Source: Tulasnella sp. 424
Lineage: Eukaryota; Basidiomycota; Agaricomycetes; Cantharellales; Tulasnellaceae
Direction of reading: 5' to 3'
Length of the DNA: 64,000 nucleotides
Assembly: GCA_019633425.1 (NCBI GenBank)
Contig: WSUB01000022.1
Coordinates: 124,001 to 188,000, forward strand
Below the pieces are notes generated by a model, which did no database searches, had not been told where the DNA came from, and saw nothing but the letters and a program-made list of their open reading frames with translations. Positions within the stretch are counted from its first letter, which is position 1; the number at the start of each line of letters is the position of its first letter. The position numbers and the translations under genes are program-made. This document shows positions 10,975 to 21,886 of the stretch, one piece after another.

Positions 10975-11490
10975 CCGTCTTGTTCAGCGTTTGATGAAAA
11001 GGGATCGGCGCTCCAATCCACCCTGTCCGGCTTGGCAACAACAGATGGTTATCATGTGCAATAGGCTCAAAGGAGGAAGGGAGGAGAGGAGAGGGCACGC
11101 TGAATTGGTCCAAGCCAACAAGGGTCGGAAACATACACACCACAACAAAGAGGACGAAATTTGAACCGCATCCCCTTTCCTCCCTCTTGCACTCTGGTCC
11201 TACTCGTTTGCTTGATGTCACTGAACTCGGCGAGAGCAACGCAAAACCTTCAACCATGGTTCCGAAGTCACCACTCCCGCCGTTGTTGTAGAGCAACCGT
11301 CACAGCTGGCCTCGTCGGGGCAACACCCCACATCGAACAATACCCACATATCCCCCAAGTTGCCTCTTAAGCAATCACCGCCGAGAAGGACCAGGACCAG
11401 GAAAATGGAAGGGCGCTGCAGGAGGTGGGAAGAAGAGGGAGGTAGTCCACCTACTGATGGTACAAAACGCCTCGGTGGCAACGGTCAGAA
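10975..11490 (+). pseudogene. Relic of gene Y: promoter and 5' end, copy 2
   Basis: It matches the gene Y promoter (CACCACAACAAAGAGGAC, CT-rich run) and the start of its first exon. The sequence AACCATGGTTCCGAAGTCACC corresponds to the original start, but the following frame is broken by deletions before the basic region. It is a decayed copy. Confidence 0.7.
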
Positions 11491-11499
11491 GAATGGCCG

Positions 11500-12480
11500 C
11501 ACTCGAAACTTCCGCCCACGTCAACCTAAGCGACAAGTCCACATCGGTATCCCCAGACTCGACGTTCAAAGAGATACCACTCCTATCCGCATGACTACTC
11601 TAGTGGGACCATGGTTCTCATCACTTTGAACGCGGAGTCCCACCGACCTCAGCAACCAACCATACAGAACGTCAGAGACCCGAACTACAGAGAGAGCGGT
11701 GTCGCCTACCGATTTCCTCCAACGCGTTGTCCACATGCAGCTCCTCAAGATTCTTCCAATCTATACCAACCTAGACGAGTCTAGGTCATAAGGAGAGAGG
11801 AGGGAACTGGAAGTCGACCACCCTTGGGAACTGTCCGGATACATATGAGAACGTATGAGAACTTGGTTGGATTCAAGCTATCGCTGGGCGCTGCCTCCGT
11901 CGGAATCCTCTCCCCTGATTCGCCTCAATAGTTTGTTATGGTCCTCATTCTGCAACGTATATCCTTCTGAAATACCACTCCTCGCGCTTACGCCTCGAGT
12001 ATCGACCTTCCGGAACCGTCTCAAGTCACGATCGTTCGTGCAGCACCTTCCATCATCGATCGCCTCGGTTCCGTTGCCTTTTCCAACGACGAATGAGCTT
12101 AACTTTGTAGTTACAGGCATCCCGGACTACAACTCGAATACGAACCACCGGCCCCTCTCAAGCTGTCGAGTGCAAGATAATCACTCGTCGTCAACCGTAA
12201 CGGGCACATCGAACATCACAAGACCCAGAAACACTAGGAAAATAATGTCATCAGCGTCTGTCCCATCCCCATCCACTCACCGAACGCAAGCATTCTTCGT
12301 CGAATTTCAAACCGGCGGTCATAACGGCCGCGGTTGAACGTGTAGGGAAACGACTCGCCAGTGCTCTAGCGGACAAACCTCCAGTACTTTCGTTCGGTCT
12401 TCCCTCTACCAGCCGCTCCCTTCGGTCAAAGCAAGTCCTCGGGTATGTCCGAATATGGGAGCGGACTGGACTTTCGCTGG
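11500..12480 (-). pseudogene. Relic X, copy 4 (upstream of NLR2)
   Basis: This copy lies head-to-head with NLR2, with the same arrangement as the copies before NLR3 and NLR4. Matching - strand peptides include RLVEGRPNES, RRRMLAF-like and TSDYLALDSL-like words. A GTGAGTGG donor and a TTTCCTAG acceptor keep intron-like form near 12.24-12.28 kb. Stops interrupt every long frame. Confidence 0.5.
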
Positions 12481-12879
12481 GGGGGAGCGAGACAATACTG
12501 AGGCAGCCCAGACGATCTAGTAGCATGTTCATAACCAAAGAAGTGTAATCTCAGCTTTCGTCAGTTAACTATTCTCTTTGGAGAAACCCGGTTTGCTCCT
12601 GCCTTTGCGTATTCCGTGTCGCGGTTGGGTGTGTTGTGGTCTCTTTCTTGCACTTTCTCCAGCCTATACCCAAGGGCTTGGGGTTATGCTAAAATTGCAT
12701 GCAAGAATTTTGACATTCGTTCATACGTTTGCATCTACCAGATTAATGGGGTATACAAAGAAATAGATATATAGTCATATTGCTCACGAAGACCGAAAAG
12801 TCGAAATTCGAACATCAGTGCCACAATAACAACACACCGGCTAGCTTACAGCCGTAAACAACTCGAGGCAGCCCCGTGT

Positions 12880-12955
12880 CTGGTGGGAGGGATACGAACT
12901 CTCTCACCTGCACCACATCCCCCTTCATCCTCTACGACTTACCCAAAAATCGCTC
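12880..12955 (+). promoter_or_regulatory. CT-rich leader of NLR2
   Basis: Same conserved block as at NLR1 (CTCTCACCTGCACCACATCC, then CCCTTCATCC), ending about 30 nt before the ATG. Confidence 0.45.
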
Positions 12956-12984
12956 GAGCCTTGGAGTCCCTATTGACAGCGCGC

Positions 12985-15900
12985 ATGGTACAACCAACGA
13001 TACGCCCAAACTCTGCGCCGCCTTCTCGTAACGACGTTCCCGCCTCCAACCTCGGGGGTAAGGTGAACGACGCCAGGAAGGACGTACTGGCTATTCTCAA
13101 GGTAAAGACACATTCGATCACATCTGCCTTAGCACTCATAAATCTACGGTATAGAACACCAACTGGCCCAGGAAGGCCACGCGCGATGTCCAAGACTTGA
13201 TTCAAACGGTGGAAACGAAGCTCAATCCTCACCGTATCCCCACGGACGATACCACAATGCAGGAGGACCTTAGGGTTGCAATGGAGCAGCTCCATAAGTA
13301 CGGCGGTAACTCCCTACGCCTTCGCCTCCTGCTGATTCGATCTTCTCCTAGGGAGCTGAAAAGCGTGCACGAAAAACTGAAGGGAGAATCGACGAAGTAT
13401 AATACCACAATGAAGAGGCTTCTACGGAAGCTCAAGAAGCTCTTCTCTCGAATGAACCGGAGTGACTGCACCGAAGTCTTGAGACAGTGTCGAGCGGACG
13501 TTGAGGCGGACTTGACGACTCTTAACGTCAGTTGGTGATTCGCGTTTGAACCTGCTCTGCAGTCATTCTCATTTCGGGTTCCAGGTCCACCTTGATTTGA
13601 AGAGCGAGCAGCGTATCTCGCACGAGGTTCAATTCGATTCGGAGAAGAAGGCGGAGGTGCTAGTGGAAGGTTCCGTCGGCGATGACTCTGGAAGAGTCCC
13701 CGGTACAGCGACAGCCCCGCCTACAGCCACACCCGCGCCGGACGCAGGTTTGGAGGTACCCACGAGCTCCGCACCGTCGAGTATCCCATCAGACCAGCCC
13801 GCACCCGCACCCGCACCCGCAGGTATCCAACCAGCAAGCGTCGCGGCTGGGAAGCAGAAAGAGAGTTCTCTACGCGGAAACCTGCTCAAAGGCGTGAAAT
13901 TGACGTTCAAAGCGGCTGAGAGACTATCTGGAGCTCTGCCTGTGGTCGGAGGTTACCTCGGCGCCGTAGCCAAAGTGGGATCAACAATCGTCGAGATGGT
14001 CCAGGTGCGTACGTCTGCTGTCAAAGCCATATCCCTTGCTCACCGGCCACGTTCAGATCATGGATGATAACGATGAAACGGCCAGGAAACTGGGGGCCCA
14101 CGTCTACAGTCTATCCGAAGTACTCAAGAGAGTCAGCAGCAACCCCCGCCAGCCAGAGAAAAGTCGGACAACGAACGGTATAGAGGCCCTCCAGCAGTGA
14201 GTGAAGTTTCGTTCCGCGTCTTCTCTGCTGCTGCAGCATCGTTGACGAACACGTTCAGAGAACTCCTATCTGTGAAGCACGAGGCTGAGATGTTAAAGTC
14301 CCAACCTTCCCTCGAGAAGTTTTTGCGTTCAAGTGATCAGTCCGGAAGCCTGAAGAACCTTCAGGAAAAGGTTCGCACCGCATTAGAGGAGATTCAGGTG
14401 AGCCTTTTATTTCACAATGTGAGACCAATCAACTCACGAGCGCTATCACTAGTTGCTAATCAATTTGAACACGTCGATTCTGGTCGACGAACTTCGTGAG
14501 TGTTGCCCTCGTACAACAACCTCGATTCCCCTGACGCATCTCCTTGTAGATAACGAGAGCATGCAAAACAAACACGGTCGTCTGCTGGGCTGCCTGGGCG
14601 ATGGCAAGTACGGAGCACGGGGCAACGCGGTCGAAGACGTTACATGCCTCCCAGGCACCAGAGTCGAGATCTTAGAGCGCATCGACGATTGGTTCCGGAG
14701 CGCGGAAAACTCGGAGCGGGTTCTGTGGATTCGTGGCATGGCAGGGAGAGGGAAGTCAACAATCGCGTCGACGGTGGCTCAGAGGTGGAAGGATCGGGCC
14801 TGCTGCGCAACGTACTATTTCCGTCGAGGCCAGAACCCACCGAATTCCCCCTTGGTCTGCTCGCTTGCGAAGCAGCTGGGCGGCAGTTTGGACCCAGAAC
14901 TTCGGAAGGCGATCCTCTCAACGGTGGAGAAGGACGAGAATATCAGCAATCACCGTTTAGACCAGCAGTTCGCAGCCCTCTTTGTCAGCTCGCTCGCACC
15001 CCTTAAGCAAACGGTATCTCCCATCCTAATCATCGTCGACGCTCTCGATGAATGCGACTCTGTCGACGACGCTGTGAGGTTTGTCAAGCTCATCGACCAA
15101 CACTCGTCTTCACTCCCGGAGAACCTCAAGTTTCTCCTCACGAGCCGGCCCGAAGCCCCACTGCTTCGTGCCCTAGAGCCCAGAAAGTGGCACGCGGAGA
15201 GTCTCGACACGATTGCCGACGTGGATAGGGACCTTGAGCTGTTCATGCACAACGCGTTCTCGGAGGTGAAGAAGGAGCACGGCATCGAGGAAGACTGGCC
15301 TGCCCCGGACGAAATTACCCGGCTCGTCTCAATGTCGCAAGGTCTGTTTCAATGGGCGCGGACTGTCGTGAAGTACGTTGGCGACGGGTCTCCAACGTAT
15401 CGGCTGAGTGAGATCTTGGAGTCGCCAAAAGCGTGGGATGGAGTGGACGAATTGTATCATCAAATCTTATCCAAAGCGCTCGGGGGAGTGAAGCTGAACT
15501 CAGGAAAGCGAACTCTTCTCCTCGATTTGCTGGGAACCCTGGTAACGGCCCCGTACCCCGTCTCGCTGGAGGTCGTTGCTTTGCTGCATGCCGAACACGA
15601 ATCGGTGAAGGGGAAAACGCCAGAGACAGTGGTCAACATGCTCCACCAGGAGATCCTGGCGGGCCTCAACTCGCTCCTTCTCATTCCAGCGTCATCGGCC
15701 GAGCCCATTCGACTGATGCACACGTCCATTCGAGACCTCCTTGTCGATCGTGAACGATGCGGAGACCGACCCTACTGGGTGGACCTCGCGAAGAACCACC
15801 AGCGGCTCGCGTCTGCCTGCATCCGCCAAATGAACCAGCATCTGCGGGAGAACATTTGCAATCTCTCTGATCTCTCAAAGCCGAGCTCTGAAGTTCAGGA

Positions 15901-18272
15901 CATTGTGGACCGTGATTTGTCTAAGGGCATTCAATACTGCTGTCGCTCGTGGTCCCTTCACTTAACAGAGGGCAAACGGTGGTCGAAGTCAGGCGCGAAT
16001 GGCAGGAATCGTCATGAAGCGGACTTTGAATTATTCAGCAAGGAGAAGGTGCTATGCTGGCTTGAAGTTATGAGCCTGGTCGGAGCCACCAACGAAGCCG
16101 CCATTATGGCCAAGCAGGTGTATCACTGGCTTTCGGTGGGTTTGCAGGTCTGACCCTGAACGCTAAACACGCGGACTAACTCAACATCTACAGCAACATT
16201 CCAATGTGAAATCAAGGTCCAATTTACTCGTGGCGCTGTGGAGCGATGTGCAGCGGTTTCTTGCTGCATTTTCGGAACCAATTTCATTCGGCCCGCTTCA
16301 CATCTACGTGTCAGCGCTCGCTCATTGTCCTTTGGAGACAGAGCTATGGAGGTGGTACAGTAGATTTGCAAAGGTCCGAACGATAAGAGGTCTCCAGCCC
16401 TTAACTTGGTCACCAAACCTATGGACCAGATCGACTGATAGTAAGGTCCAGTCAGTTGCGTTTTCACCATGCGGTGCGCTCATAGCATTTGGATCATGGA
16501 ACGGTACGATTTGCCTGTGTGACGCTCAGACATGGAGGCTGGTCGGTGAACCGTTGACAGGTCACACTGGGATGGTCAACTCCGTCTGCTTCTCGCCGGA
16601 CGGCAAACTTCTGGCATCTGGATCCTGGGACGGAACAATTCGCCTGTGGGATCCTCAGACCGGGAAGCAGGTCGGTGAAGCGCTGACAGGTCATACTGGC
16701 GAGGTCAACTCCGTCTGCTTCTCACCGGACGGCAAGGTTCTGGCATCTGCATCCTCCGACGTGCCAATTCGCCTGTGGGATCCTCAGACGGAGAAGCAGT
16801 ATGGTGAACCGCTGAAAGGTCACACTCGCTCGGTCATGTCCGTCTGCTTCTCGCCGGATGGCAGGCTTCTGGCATCTGGATCCTTGGACGAAACAATTCG
16901 CCTGTGGGATCCTCAGACCGGGAAGCAGTGTGGCGAACCGCTGACAGGGCACACCTCGGGGGTCGACTCCGTCTGCTTCTCGCCGGACGGCAAGCTTCTG
17001 GCATCTGGATCCTTGGACCGAACAATTCGCCTGTGGGATCCTCAGACCGGGAAGCAGTCCGGCGAACCGCTGACCGATCACACTGGGAGGGTCAACTCCG
17101 TCTGCTTCTCGCCGGACGGCAAGCTTCTGGCATCTGGATCCTGGGACGGAACAATTCGCCTGTGGGATCCTCAGACCGGGAAGCAGTTCGGCGAACCGCT
17201 GCAAGGTCACGGTTACCCGGTCACCTCCATCTGCTTCTCGCTGGATGGCAAGCTTCTGGCATCTGGATCCTGGGACCAAACAATTCGCCTGTGGGATCCT
17301 CAGACCGAAAAGCAGTTCGGTGAACCGCTGACAGGTCACACTAGCTCGGTCAAGTGCGTCTGCTTCTCGCCGGACGGCAAGGTTCTGGCATCTGGATCCG
17401 AAGACAAAACAATTCGTCTGTGGGATTCTCAGACCGGGAAGCAGGTCAGCAAACCGCTGACAGATCACACTGGCTCGGTCCGGTCTGTCTGCTTCTCGCC
17501 GGATGGCAAGCTTCTGGCATCTGGATCCAGCGACGGAACAATTCGCCTGTGGGATCCTCAGACCGGGAAGCAGTTCGGCGAACCGCTGACAGGTCACACT
17601 AGGACGGTCAACTCCGTCTGCTTCTCGCCAGATGGTGAGCTTCTGGTGTCTGGATCCTCGGACGGAACAATTCACCGGTGGGATCTTCAGACTGGGAGGC
17701 GGGTCGGCCAACCGTTGCTAGGTCACGCTTTCTTGGTCAGCTCTGTCTGCTTCTCGCCGGATGGCAAGCTTCTGGCATCTGGATCTGGGGACAATACAAT
17801 TTGCCTGTGGGACAGTCAGAACGGGATGCAGTTTGGTGAACCGCTGACAGGTCACAGGAGCTCGGTCAAGTGTGTCTGCTTCTCGCCGGACAGCAAGCTT
17901 CTGGCATCTGGAGCCTGGGAAGAAACAATTCGTCTGTGGGATCCTCAGACCGGGAAGCAGGTCAGCGAGCCGCTGAAATGTTATAATCCCAATGTTGTTC
18001 TTTACAGCCCCCAGCATTTTTGGGATACTCTCATTCTTCAACCCGACGCTCCAAGCGATGTGACCTCGGCCTTGCACAAAGATCATTGGGTGATCCTGTC
18101 TTCCTCCTGCTTGTTTTGGCTCCCTCCACATTATCGGACGTCCAGGACCAGGATCGTAATCCTTTCCGGAGGGAAGCTTGCCTTTACTGCTGATGAATCG
18201 CTCTATATTTTTGATGTTTCCTCCCTTCTTGAGTCCACCATCGACTGGTTGCATACTCGTAGTATCTCCTAG
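12985..18272 (+). CDS. NACHT-WD40 NLR protein, array copy 2 (NLR2)
   Basis: Nine exons: 12985-13101, 13155-13297, 13352-13526, 13585-14004, 14057-14196, 14259-14397, 14453-14495, 14550-16135, 16194-18272; 1613 residues, no internal stops. Layout: first helical segment (1-145), short Ser/Pro/Ala linker, second helical segment with a PVVGGYLGAVAKVGS core, NACHT with Walker A GMAGRGKS (455-462) and Walker B IVDALDECD, then 12 WD40 repeats and the conserved tail ending in a FDVSSLLEST-like strand. Introns 2, 7 and 8 are close to frame-neutral, so reading through them gives misleading longer frames. Very close to NLR1 in the NACHT half. The function (ligand-sensing death switch) is inferred from the NLR family, not shown. 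Confidence 0.88.
16557..17975 (+). repeat. WD40-coding 129-bp repeat array of NLR2
   Basis: Exactly eleven units of 129 bp after a divergent first repeat, without indels. Variation is concentrated in the codons after GGTCAC and before and after the conserved Asp of the SGSxD motif. Confidence 0.95.
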
Positions 18273-18289
18273 CTATAGTTATATATGAC

Positions 18290-19065
18290 TCCTGTTCAGT
18301 TATGTCCCTACAACGCTGCTTCGCCGCATTGTTTCCGAAGTTGGGCTGATGGGTTCAACCACCCCAAGCGTGGAGACGCATTTATCAACTGGTAGTTAGA
18401 CTACGCTCAAGACTTGGAGACTGACGGTCCTCAGTCGGCAATTCGCTCAATGCTCCTCACAGGGACCGGGGAACTTACGACTAGGTAGGCTGTACCGAGT
18501 TTGTTCGCCGCTTTTCCGTCCGGCTGATGAAAAGGCGTCCGCACTCCAATGCACCCCGCCCGGCTTGGCAACAGACGCATATCACCCGCGATACCATACA
18601 AGGAGGATGGGGGAGAGAAGGACGGGGGAGGGCATGTTGAATGGGGACAAGCCAACGTCCAACTTGGAAGGTGATGGAGGAAACCTGGCACGGTGCACCA
18701 CAACAAAGAGGACCCCAATTCAAAATTCCATATTGAACCGCATCTCCCCTCCCTCTTGCGCTCTTATATTATGTGTCCTACTCACTCGTTATAAATCACT
18801 AAGCCGGCGAGAGCAATGCAAAACCTTAAAGCACGACTTCCGAATTCAGCCCTCCCACCATTGTTAGGGGCGGAGCAAGTTAACCATTGCTTGCGCCTGG
18901 CCTCGTTCAACGCCGGCGCAGCACTCTACGCCAAACAACCCAGATACCCCGGTAGTTGACTCTCAAGCAGTCATCGCTGAGAAGAACAAGGAGGAACGCT
19001 ACGGGAGGTGGAAGGAAGAGGAAGGGAGGAGGCGGTTCGCTTACTGGGGATACGAAACGCCTTGT
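18290..19065 (+). pseudogene. NLR 3' flank and relic of gene Y 5' end, copy 3
   Basis: From about 18290 to 18500 the DNA repeats the NLR downstream flank seen at 28.28-28.48 kb. From about 18510 it matches the gene Y promoter and first exon (TTCCGAATTCAGCCCTCCC, CTCTACGCCAAACAACCC). The start ATG is missing and the frame is broken, as in copy 1 near 7.1 kb. Confidence 0.7.
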
Positions 19066-19214
19066 GGAGCATTAATGACACCCCCAGCGTTAGCTGTCCC
19101 TCCATAATAATGATGACTTCCACCGCATCCCAAACTGTCCCCGTGGTTTACGTGAGAGACTGTGAGCTTTTACGACTCCAGCGTATACTCCTATAGTCAT
19201 GAGTGGCATATATT

Positions 19215-20410
19215 AATTTGCAGGACTGCAGTCAGGATCTAAACCGCCGCGCACCTCACACCCGCCTCCCATCTTCCACCCATGTCAGGCTATGCGACAG
19301 GTTCGTATCGGAAGAAAGACCACTCCTATCCGCATCATCACCCTGGCGTGGCCAGACTGTTCTCACCACTTTGAACGCGAATCACTGTCCATTCTTGCAA
19401 CCGAGCCCCTAGAACGTTCAACACTGTAACTATCGAGAAAGCGGTGACTTCCTCCAACGCGACACGCAACTGCTCGACAATGTTTCAATCCCTATCGACT
19501 GATCCACGTAGGGCTCGCCGCACGATATTGCGTAACCGAATGAGCAGGACGAATCCGACTTGCCTCCTCCGCAGCCCTTCATCGGAAAACATACGAATAC
19601 CACCGGCAACGCAGACTGGAGGCACCGATCGAGCAGTTTAGTGTCGATATTCGCAACTACTTTGCTGTCGGGGAGGACAACGAGGAAGGACTGGGCGAGT
19701 CTAGGTCCTAACGAGAGCAGGGGCATGCGTATCGACCACCTTTGGGAACCGTCCGGATACGCCCCAGAGCTTGGTTGAAATCAAGCTATCGCTGGTCGCT
19801 ACCTCCTTCAGAATCTTCTCCTCCTATTCGTCTCCAACAGTCTTGCTCCAGCAGTCATTCTGTCACTCGCTTCCCTCTAAAAAATACCACTCCTCGCGCT
19901 TACGCCTTGAGCATCGACCGTCGGGATCTTCGCAAGTCACAATCATTCATGCAGCACCTCCACCATCTATCGCCTCGGCTCCGTTGCCTTTTCCAATGAC
20001 GACTGAGCTTGGCCTGTAGTCACAGGCATTGCCGGCCGGACTAGAAATCACCTCCACTAATCGCTCCCAAGCTGTCAAGTGCAAGGAAATCGCTCGTCAT
20101 CAGTGGTAGGGCAGTTGCAAGGCCCCGAAGCACTAGGGGAGCAATGAAATCAAGACCTTTCCCATCTTCAAGGGCTCACTGAACGCAAGCATCTTTGTCG
20201 GGCTTCGGACTCGGTGGTCATAGCAGCCTCTGTTGACGCATCGAGAACAGACCCAACCAATGCGCCAGCGGACAACTCTCCAACACTCTCGTTCAGTCTT
20301 TCCTCTATGAGTCGTGACCTTCGGTCCAAGAAGGTCCCAACGGCTTTGTCCGAGTTCCAAAATATTGAGAGTGGACTCCACTTTCACTTGGAGGAGGGGT
20401 TACAGAGCGG
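19215..20410 (-). pseudogene. Relic X, copy 5 (upstream of NLR3)
   Basis: One of the best-kept copies. On the - strand SLGPRLAQSFLVVLPD is followed by KVVANIDTKLLDRCLQSALP, and a second piece near 20.2-20.4 kb carries ERECWR/LSAG-like words. Relative to copy 1 there are many substitutions and small indels, and no long frame survives. The function is unknown. Confidence 0.5.
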
Positions 20411-20560
20411 AGCATATTTCGCGATCAAATAAGTGTCCTTCTCGGCCTCTTTCTTCCTTCCTCCCTCCGCGCATTCCGTGTCACAGTTGTGTGTATTTCA
20501 GTCTCCTCTTGCACTTCTCGCTGTCATACAGCCCAATGGCTCGGTTTTATTGTCAGGTTG

Positions 20561-20977
20561 TGTGACGACCTCGTCACCTGATCCATTTTCTCTAGTCACG
20601 TGACCCAGTGCAGGTTCCCATCACGTGATCCTCATGATCGACTATTCCCTGCATTCACCTCGTATGCCTCACCACTACCTCACGCTCCTTACTCATTCCC
20701 TCATGCATTCCTCATTGTTCTTATTCATGCGACACGTCAGCCTTTCCATCACTTTCCTTGCTATACTGGGACATTCTAGTCACAGCCACTCGTTAGTATT
20801 TAAGTACAGCGGGATGAGGAGGTTTGTTCCTCATTCCGCCTCTTGTCTATTCAATCATAGTCTACTCCTCGACCATCGTGCTAGCACAACGATCTTGCCT
20901 AGTGATCTCTCTCTGCCAAACCATAGTCCACAGCCAGATACGCCTTGCTCGGTCTCTACCCTAAGGGAACCCTGACA
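20561..20977. mobile_element. Solo LTR with 5-bp target duplication
   Basis: A 417-bp block starting TGTGACGACCTCGTCACC and ending CCCTGACA interrupts the spacer repeat. GGTTG stands on both sides (20556-20560 and 20978-20982), and the uninterrupted spacer elsewhere has a single GGTTG-like site. TG..CA ends with a 5-bp duplication are the marks of an LTR retrotransposon LTR; TGTGACG starts are typical of Ty3/gypsy elements (established knowledge). A TATTTAAG box lies inside. No internal retroelement genes are present, so recombination between LTRs has probably removed them. Confidence 0.85.
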
Positions 20978-21374
20978 GGTTGCATAGACCAGCCTGTCAT
21001 ACTTGGGGACTGAGGCACAGCCGATGGCTGTACGACACCACCTTGCTCGCCGACTCACCATACGGGTATACAAAAAATCGGAAAGGGTATATAGATATGT
21101 GAATCGCGAGGGAAGAGAGGCTGCCAAATACTATACACGTTGATGCGGAGGAGCACGAAGAAGAGTAATATAGTTGACTGAAAGCGTGAAAATAATGAGT
21201 AGGGAGACCGAATGGGAATCAGGTTACCGAAAGAGCAAAAGGGTATGTGGGTTGACACGTTGGGCTGACGCCGTTTCCATCGGAGAGATTATCTGAGCGA
21301 GCAAGGTAATGAATAGTTGCCATCCATCCACGAGACGGGTCGAATAGTGGTCATTGCCTTGGCACACCAAGAAC

Positions 21375-21715
21375 CATTTGGTCCGTTCAGGACCAGGACC
21401 TGAATTGGCCGTGATATCTTGTTTTTGTCCAGAAATCCGTCTGACCCGCGCCCCTGTATTGAAACATGAGGCGCACGGGTTTTTGTGTCTTGTAAGACAC
21501 AAGACTCGAAAACGCGTAAGCGTGCGGAGGACCTCATACATTTTTGGCTGGAGTCTTCAGCACGCTTACACGATGCTCAAACCAATCGTCACGTGTTTTC
21601 ATTAATCGGCCTCATGTTGGAGATAAAATCGCGCTTCCGGTCGGACCGCTATCAGGACAAAAACACGATATCACGGCTCAAATACGTATTTGAACAAGTT
21701 TGGACAGAAAAATTC
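21375..21715. mobile_element. Foldback or MITE-like element
   Basis: GGCCGTGATATCTTGTTTTTG at about 21407 is mirrored by the complement of CAAAAACACGATATCACGGC near 21658-21677, and similarity extends inward for another 25 bp. A second nested inverted pair (CGTAAGCGTGC / GCACGCTTACACG) lies inside. The block is absent from the flanks of the other three NLRs. Exact ends and a target duplication could not be fixed. Confidence 0.5.
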
Positions 21716-21784
21716 ATGGTGTGTGGCCGGAGCTCGGCTGGGCATAAAAGTCGAAAATCGAACATCGGTTTGGACAACGGCCGA

Positions 21785-21852
21785 CTGGTGGGAGATTACG
21801 AAGTCTCTCACTTGCACCACATCCCCCTTCCTCCACAACTTACTCAAAGATC
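21785..21852 (+). promoter_or_regulatory. CT-rich leader of NLR3
   Basis: Conserved block CTCTCACTTGCACCACATCC then CCCTTCC, about 35-100 nt upstream of the ATG at 21887. A CATAAAAG box near 21741 could act as a TATA element in this copy only. Confidence 0.45.
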
Positions 21853-21886
21853 GTTCGAACCTTAGCAACAGGTCTGAGCGAGATTC

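Noticed and set aside
13197..13538. Uninterrupted frame through intron 2 of NLR2 (and NLR4)
   Set aside because: NLR1 and NLR3 are one base shorter there, so read-through would break them. A phase-2 intron with a GTACGT or GTGCGT donor fits all four copies.
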